Shown: piece by piece, positions 58,578 through 64,000 of the stretch
How the letters are laid out: every line of letters begins with the position of its first letter
Numbering within the stretch: the first letter of the stretch is position 1
From: Theileria orientalis strain Shintoku
Taxonomy: Eukaryota > Apicomplexa > Aconoidasida > Piroplasmida > Theileriidae
Length of the DNA: 64,000 nucleotides
Assembly (NCBI RefSeq): GCF_000740895.1
Contig: NC_025260.1
Coordinates: 1,654,001-1,718,000 of the forward strand
Direction of reading: 5' to 3'
Made by a program: the position numbers and the translations under genes
Notes under the pieces: generated by a model
Told to the model about the DNA's origin: nothing
Seen by the model: only the letters and a program-made list of their open reading frames with translations
Database searches by the model: none

Positions 58578-61544
58578 ATGATTACTAACTACTCTACCGT
58601 TCCTCTAATTCGTCCATTACAGGAATGTGTTAATCAGAATCGCAATTTAACGCCTGAGTCAGACGTTTGCTATGCGGAGGGGGCCAGTTTAATGGGCGGG
58701 GCCTGCGGAGAATGGCTAACTTTTCAGGTCCACCTGAGGAACCAGTGCTGGCCTGGCACTCTACGCTTGCACTTGGAATCCTGCGAGGACCAGTATTTCA
58801 GGGCGACGGTCCACGTGGGCAACTTCGGCGATGAACGCGACACGTTACGAGCCACTCCCTCCTGCGTCAACGACCGCCTCGCCAACAACCTTCATGCCGA
58901 GTCGGTTCACAACAACTTCCACTGGGACGTCTGCGTCGCAGACGAATACACTTACAACGTGAGGTACCGCGTTCTCTTAAAGGGGCGGTTCTTCCTCTAC
59001 GTCAGACTCGACGGGAACGACATCGCCGGGTCGCCCTTCAGCATCTTCATCTCAGACGGCAGGGTCAGCTCCCTTTCCACCAGGGTCGTCAACGCCACCA
59101 AGCTAAGGTGCAGGGCTATGCCGTTGATTAAAACCATGGTGGACGTGATGAACGATGCCCGCTGGGACTTCGAGTGCCGAAACGTTGTCGCGGATCAGTA
59201 TCAGAGCCGGCGCCTCTTGACTCTGGAGAACTTGCGGAAGTACTCCCTCGTCAACGAACTGGTGCTGAACCTGTGCGACCGCGTCGGCAACATAGTCAAG
59301 CATCATAAGCCCTACGTGAAGGCCTGGAGCACCAATTTGGGCAAGGTTATCGACGTGAGTTACCAGGGCGATGGCATCGTCTTGGTCAGGTACGTTGTCA
59401 TTGTCTCCAGGCCCGACCTCGACAAGGTCAAGGACTACTACTCAAGCCGCGACGAGACCACGCTGCCCGCCTTCCTCCACAACTTGACGACGCCCTGCAC
59501 TCTGCACGTCCAGATCGACGGCCAGAGAGTGTATGGGAGCCCTTTTACCCCTGAAATCAGCAACATTGCTGAGATTGAGGACTATTATACTTGCTTCCCC
59601 GATACTATGGACTCACTCTCCCTCAACATCGAGGAGCTTCTGAGTCGAAACGACATCGATGGGTGCTCCCAGCTTCTGTCCAGGTTCTTCGTACAGAACG
59701 CGCACATGTCCGAGGACGAACGACAGCGCGTCACTGACCTCGTTTCAAAGAAGTTTGATAACAAGTCCAAGCTCATGAAGCTCCAGAACTACCTGATGGA
59801 GAGCGAGATGTACAAGATAGGGCATCTCAAGGAGCACGGCCTCGGCGAGCTCCACCAGTACGTCGACGACCAGTACCAAATCATGCTCAAGGCCAAGACG
59901 AGCAGCATCATCGAGTGCATCAAGGAGCTCAACAGCTACAACACTCCCGTGGACGGGAAGACCAAGGGCTTCAACAACCTCGCCGACGTCATCTCCAACT
60001 ACGCCCGCATCAGCGATGAGCTGCGGAAGCTCCACAGGTACGACCTCGCGAACAAGTTCGACTCAATCACCGAGGGGCTCTGCGAGGAAATAGAGCTCAA
60101 CCGGTGGGAGAAGGTGCTCGCCGACCGGAAGCAGAAGATGCTCAAGATTAAGGACCAGGTCGACGAGTCTGCCAGGAAGCTCGGCGACTTCAAGGCGAAG
60201 GTGCTGGCTAAGTACGAAAATCTCGAGTTCAGGGAGGTCGAGGAGGAGCCTGTACACAAGAAGGTCCAGACCGTCCAGGAGGAGACCGTCACCGACCGGC
60301 TCCTCCCTCTCGTTCAGAACCGGTGCAGCCCCGACTCCTACAAGACCGATGTAGACCGTGTCGTCGAGACGTTCTGGCGTCGCTGCAGCAACTACGACAT
60401 CCACTCCACCATCACCAGGGTGCTCAAGTCCAGCATCCGCCTCAAGAACGCCATCAACGAGATTTTCTTCTACTACAGCCGCGAGTATGAAACTGCCGAC
60501 AACATGCTCCAGTATGCCATCCCCAGGCTCTCGATCGACCAGTTCCACATCGACCTGGGCGTCAGCCGCAGCCTTCTCAACAACCGCCGCAAGGTCGACG
60601 AGATGTTCGAGAAGTTTTCCGTGGTACAGCACGGCGAGCTTGCGCTTCCCGAGAACATGTGGTGCGTCTACCTGAGGGAGCTCGCGTACCTGAACCTGCT
60701 CTACAAGATCGCCGAGTCCGGGGACTCGCTCATGCTCCGCGACAACCTCCACCCCTCCAGGCTCTCGGCCTTCTACCACCTCTGCGAGTTCCACCTGCTG
60801 AGGCTCTACGAGCGCCTCTTCACCAGCAGGCCCGATTTCCAGCGTCACCTAAAGTTCTACAACACCAACAAGTCGCTCAGGTCCAACAGCAACTTCCGGT
60901 ACGAGAAGGAGTCCTCGATGGTCCACTACTTCCCCTCGAAGACCGACCTCGCCAGCTACATCACCACCGAGGTGCCTAACATTGTCGGCAACGGCCTGAA
61001 CGAGGAGATTCTTCACCTGGTTTTCAAGCACTACAGCAGGCTTTCCATGTGCGGCAGGGCCAGAGTTGACCCCAAGTCTTACCAGTGCGACGAGGACTCG
61101 TGGCTCTCCACTGCCATGTTCGTCATATTCTCCAGGGACTTTGGTGTGGTTCCCGGCTACATGGACGGCGCTTCCGTTCAAAAGATCGCAAACGACACCA
61201 TCAGCGCCAACATCGAGCAGGGCACTTACCAGTCCGCGACGTTCCGCGGCCGGCTGTTCTACAAGGACTTTGTGGACGCTCTGGTCAACATCATTTCAAA
61301 CTCCATTTACAAGATTTGCTTAAACCGCGACGAGATGTACACCAAATCGCTCAAGGATAACAAGATTCTGAACATAACGAAGAAGAACAAGTTCCACGAG
61401 ACCAGGGCCTGCATCCAATCGCAAGAGTCGGTGCTGGAGGACGTAAACGAGCTCATCCAAATACTCGGGTTCAACAACCCTGCCCACGTGGACATGACTA
61501 TCGAGGCCATATACGGCCAGGATTCACTAGAGTATCTACACTAG
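58578..61544 (+). CDS. Filamin-repeat protein with long helical C-terminus
   Basis: An intronless 988-residue frame with GC-rich codons. Two immunoglobulin-like filamin repeats are visible: one ending YNVRYRVLLKGRFFLYVRLD with NDIAGSPFSIFI near residues 125-158, and one with VLVRYVVIV then CTLHVQIDGQRVYGSPFTPE near 270-328. Filamin/ABP280 repeats carry the Gly-Ser-Pro-Phe turn seen in both. From ~340 the protein is helical and charged (KLMKLQNYLMESEMYKIGHL; RKLGDFKAKVLAKYENLEFR), partly coiled coil. The last 250 residues are more globular (HLVFKHYSRLSMCGRA...). No actin-binding CH domain, signal peptide or membrane helix is visible. It may be a cytoskeletal or scaffold protein specific to the group. 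Codon choice resembles EF-1 alpha more than the AT-rich neighbours. Confidence 0.72.
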   Translation: MITNYSTVPLIRPLQECVNQNRNLTPESDVCYAEGASLMGGACGEWLTFQVHLRNQCWPGTLRLHLESCEDQYFRATVHVGNFGDERDTLRATPSCVNDRLANNLHAESVHNNFHWDVCVADEYTYNVRYRVLLKGRFFLYVRLDGNDIAGSPFSIFISDGRVSSLSTRVVNATKLRCRAMPLIKTMVDVMNDARWDFECRNVVADQYQSRRLLTLENLRKYSLVNELVLNLCDRVGNIVKHHKPYVKAWSTNLGKVIDVSYQGDGIVLVRYVVIVSRPDLDKVKDYYSSRDETTLPAFLHNLTTPCTLHVQIDGQRVYGSPFTPEISNIAEIEDYYTCFPDTMDSLSLNIEELLSRNDIDGCSQLLSRFFVQNAHMSEDERQRVTDLVSKKFDNKSKLMKLQNYLMESEMYKIGHLKEHGLGELHQYVDDQYQIMLKAKTSSIIECIKELNSYNTPVDGKTKGFNNLADVISNYARISDELRKLHRYDLANKFDSITEGLCEEIELNRWEKVLADRKQKMLKIKDQVDESARKLGDFKAKVLAKYENLEFREVEEEPVHKKVQTVQEETVTDRLLPLVQNRCSPDSYKTDVDRVVETFWRRCSNYDIHSTITRVLKSSIRLKNAINEIFFYYSREYETADNMLQYAIPRLSIDQFHIDLGVSRSLLNNRRKVDEMFEKFSVVQHGELALPENMWCVYLRELAYLNLLYKIAESGDSLMLRDNLHPSRLSAFYHLCEFHLLRLYERLFTSRPDFQRHLKFYNTNKSLRSNSNFRYEKESSMVHYFPSKTDLASYITTEVPNIVGNGLNEEILHLVFKHYSRLSMCGRARVDPKSYQCDEDSWLSTAMFVIFSRDFGVVPGYMDGASVQKIANDTISANIEQGTYQSATFRGRLFYKDFVDALVNIISNSIYKICLNRDEMYTKSLKDNKILNITKKNKFHETRACIQSQESVLEDVNELIQILGFNNPAHVDMTIEAIYGQDSLEYLH

Positions 61545-61603
61545 CCACAATATAATATTGTGTAACTTCACTCTCTATTCTCTCCACTTTTGTGTTTTAC
61601 ACA

Positions 61604-62137
61604 ATGCAATATCTGTATTCTATTTTTGACACAAATATTCTAAAATTTGTGAATAATAAATTTTCAATTTTAAGTGACTTTTTGGCGCACGGATTCGGGT
61701 TTGGAAGGATTCCAGCCCTAGTCAACTGTGGCATTACTGCTCAAGTTAGCCTACACATTTGAGACATTTTTAATTATAAATTATTTTAGACCGCAAATAA
61801 TACAATTTTATCCCCAAATAGCATAATTAAAGATTTAATCGACGGACTCAACACACTGTTTTGGAAGGGGAAGCATTTTAAGGGTAAATAACTTATTTCA
61901 CAAAACAACGCAGGTAAATTTATTCCTAGCAAGTGGCGCTGGTACCACAGGCACGGATACTGGGCAACAAGAAAGAAAAAGCTGAAGTTCGACACATATA
62001 GAAGGCACAGGTACAGCAGTTGATACTAAATTGAAATTAGGTACCACGAGGTCAGGGGACCAGGCCCAAAACCGCCCAGCAAGTGGGAGGACCAATCGTA
62101 CTTCAGGCCGCTGAGGCAGTCGATCAGATTTTGGTAG
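61604..62137 (+). CDS. Small basic protein, possibly mitochondrial ribosomal
   Basis: About four exons start at ATG 61604 (MQYLYSIFDTNILKFVNNKF). They continue FGRIPALVNCGITAQ, LIDGLNTLFWKGKHFKG, then KFIPSKWRWYHRHGYWATRK and KKLKFDTYRRHR, and finish YHEVRGPGPKPPSKWEDQSY...RQSIRFW at a TAG at 62135-62137. Aromatic and basic content with Trp-Arg-Trp-Tyr-His is usual for organelle ribosomal proteins, and the N-terminus would serve as a presequence. I recognise no exact family. The stop is one base from the convergent gene's stop, so the two transcripts must overlap at their 3' ends. Confidence 0.55.
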
Positions 62138-62138
62138 C

Positions 62139-63442
62139 CTAGGCCGAAGTCAGCAGCTCCTTCTCGCTGGCACCGGCCTTGAGTTTTGCGATATCGTAGT
62201 CGGCCCTGTGGAGCCTAGAGGGCCTGGGAAGAATAACTGAACATTGGTGTTAATGAACAAAAGGTACCGTTCACGCGGCCGAAGCCGCCAGTGGAGATGT
62301 CTGCGACGTTGGAGGCCACAGGGAGGTCAGTGAGTTTAGTAATGACCGATCCAGCCAAAGCCTTACTTCTAAAAATCTGATAGGGCGACGCAAAGGAATA
62401 AGCTAAGCTATTAAACGAACTAATGTAGCGGTAAACGTGAATTAATTACAAATACTAACTCGTCGCCAACTAATTCACGCATCAAAGTGATGTACATGAC
62501 AATGGTAGAGCCCAGAGTCTTAATGAGTCCAACGTTATCAGGGTTGGAGGCAAGAGTGTTCAGGGAGACTAGGGCCTCCTTAGCAGTCCTAACCGATCGT
62601 GATTCGCAGTAAAACAAACCTTCCTCCAACCAGCACGCGGAAATTGAGAGACATGATTTGTTTCCCTGACAACAGCATGTGCGTGATCAACATACCAGTT
62701 TGTGCGATCTTATTAATGGTCTCGACGCCTAAAGTTAAGTCAAGAATGGTGATCGGAGTAAACGTACTGTTTTTAAGGCAAACCAACTTCTCCTCCTCAC
62801 TTGAAAACACGGAGCAGTAGGCATTACTGAAAACGTCGGAAGAGATGAGGGACATGAGTCCTAACGTCCGCGATTATCGTAAATAAACATACCCATGTGC
62901 GCCAGGGAAGATAAGCTGTCCAGCACGAACTCCTTGGGAGTGTTCATACTCGGAGGCAGAGTGTTGAACCACTCCGGGATGAAATTAAAGTCGTAGTTGT
63001 AGTCCGCAGAGTCCACGCCAAGGATGCTGTACTCGTGGTTGTTGGCCGCGAGCTCGGACATCTGCTTCATCGTACCCGTGGATCGGCCAATATCCGTAGC
63101 AATTTGCGCGTTAAACTGGTCTACCTCAGGAGAGTGAGAGTTTGTTATGCTATGCTTGCGCCGCTTAATGTGAACGTCCGAGTTCCGCAGCCGCACGTGG
63201 CCCGGTAGTCCAACAGGCCCTGAAAAATTAAAACATGATATGGGCAAGTATACTGATATCTTCAGTCCTAACAGTATGTTTAGGCACTAAAGCTAAATCA
63301 TAAGACCTTAGACATATTTATTAGTGAATGTGTAAGTAAGAAATAGTAAATCGGTACCATCTCTATGCACGTCAGCACCATTTATAGGCCGAATGGCACA
63401 AATTCTGATAATGGATATGGCGATTACGATACAAACATTCAT
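62139..63442 (-). CDS. Secretory-pathway protein, helical, unknown
   Basis: The ATG at 63442 begins a signal peptide (MNVCIVIAISIIRICA). An intron (GTACCG...TTTCAG) then leads to GPVGLPGHVRLRNSDVHIKR with RKHSITNSH, a basic stretch that would fit a transit peptide. Next comes DFNFIPEWFNTLPPSMNTPK. Further exons carry SSEEEKLVCLKNSTFTPITI, INKIAQTGMLITHMLLSGKQ, SVRTAKEALVSLNTLASNPD and GLIKTLGSTIVMYITLM. The ends are SKALAGSVITKLTDLPVASN and LHRADYDIAKLKAG-ASEKELLTSA. The repeated ~40-residue helical pairs recall armadillo/HEAT folds, but no family is recognised. Destination could be the apicoplast or secretion. It is divergent from another signal-peptide gene 171 bp away. Confidence 0.6.
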
Positions 63443-63613
63443 TATACATTTTACGAATTTATTTACACTGATTTGTAGTGAAATGTGTGGACGAAAAGGC
63501 CATTGTCAACCAGCCAGGTGAACACCACACAGTGCAGTTGATGTTGTATTCACTTGCCTAAACTTAACTCATAAAACCATGAAGCGTGTACTATAGTATT
63601 CTTCTAAAGTTTA

Positions 63614-64000
63614 ATGCTTGTAAACCATGTTGTTCTCATCGCGCTGGCCGCGAACATCGCAAGTTTCACAGAGTGCACTTACACTGTGACTGACAGCAAA
63701 GATTCAAACCTAATCGTGGGAAGCATCGGCTTCAAGCGGCTCTCAGAGATCACTGAGCTCTGTGAAGCCAACGACGACTTCTTGTTCAGGACAAAGGACG
63801 TACAGCTTCGCATGAATTCGGATAAGTTCGAGTGTCTGTCGAAGATCAGGTTCAACGGCGCCCTCAAGACGACGACCTTGACGTCCCTATCGGTCAAGCA
63901 ATGGTACATTGTTGTGTATATAGCTGATTCAACTGTTAGGACCCTATGGGAAGTGGACAGGTTCAACCCCAAGGATAAAGTTAACTGGATTCCAGATGTA
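63614..64000 (+). CDS. Signal-peptide protein, 3' truncated by window edge
   Basis: The ATG at 63614 opens MLVNHVVLIALAANIASFTE, a signal peptide. The rest is open to the window edge: ECTYTVTDSKDSNLIVGSIG, FKRLSEITELCEANDDF, LRMNSDKFECLSKIRFNGAL, and WYIVVYIADSTVRTLWEVDR. Four Cys in 70 residues and short beta-like stretches suggest a secreted extracellular fold. It might be a secreted piroplasm family such as FAINT-domain proteins, but that is not shown. Codons are GC-richer than in the flanks. Confidence 0.65.
   Translation, partial: MLVNHVVLIALAANIASFTECTYTVTDSKDSNLIVGSIGFKRLSEITELCEANDDFLFRTKDVQLRMNSDKFECLSKIRFNGALKTTTLTSLSVKQWYIVVYIADSTVRTLWEVDRFNPKDKVNWIPDV

Overview
The window is nuclear DNA of a eukaryotic parasite, most probably a piroplasm apicomplexan of the Theileria type. 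The support is: dense genes on both strands; very short GT-AG introns (about 20-150 nt), often kept in frame; proteins swollen with Asn/Ser/Gly tracts; a cyclin-dependent kinase of the CRK2/PK5 type; a glutamyl-tRNA synthetase with a secretory leader, as expected for apicoplast import; and secreted proteins of unknown family. Genus and species are inferred from protein character only. I see no bacterial, viral or transposon genes.

Layout. 1-5.9 kb: end of an Rtf2-like gene, a spliced RAP-like gene, a Naa60-type acetyltransferase with a long insertion, and an RRP15-like gene. 6-15 kb: an alpha/beta hydrolase with a leader and a ~2060-residue PHD/extended-PHD protein. 15.5-24 kb: TRAPPC1/Bet5, a six-exon MutS-GIY-YIG (MSH1-like) gene, ribonucleotide reductase R2 and EF-1 alpha. 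24-33 kb: GluRS, CRK2, a 45-residue protein, a membrane-anchored unknown, a J-domain protein and an RCC1 protein. 33-42.4 kb: one 3062-codon protein kinase exon. 43.7-48 kb: UBE2K-type E2, Tim23, a TSG101/Vps23-like UEV protein and a CGFS glutaredoxin. 48.6-58 kb: a secreted coiled-coil protein, a large helical-repeat plus coiled-coil protein, and UTP3/SAS10. 58.5-64 kb: a filamin-repeat protein, a small basic protein, and two divergent genes with signal peptides.

The content is mostly housekeeping: ribosome biogenesis (RRP15, UTP3), translation (EF-1 alpha, GluRS), DNA precursor supply and organelle DNA maintenance (R2, MSH1-like), ubiquitin/ESCRT trafficking (UBE2K, UEV), vesicle tethering (TRAPPC1), organelle import and Fe-S (Tim23, Grx), and cell cycle (CRK2). 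The most unusual items are the MSH1-like protein, whose ATPase lacks its P-loop and Walker B acid while the GIY-YIG nuclease looks intact; the acetyltransferase and kinase whose catalytic folds are split by very long low-complexity insertions; and the repeated occurrence of tandem repeats inside introns.

Exon joins were worked out by hand from GT-AG sites, reading phase and protein continuity. Those marked approximate need transcript data.
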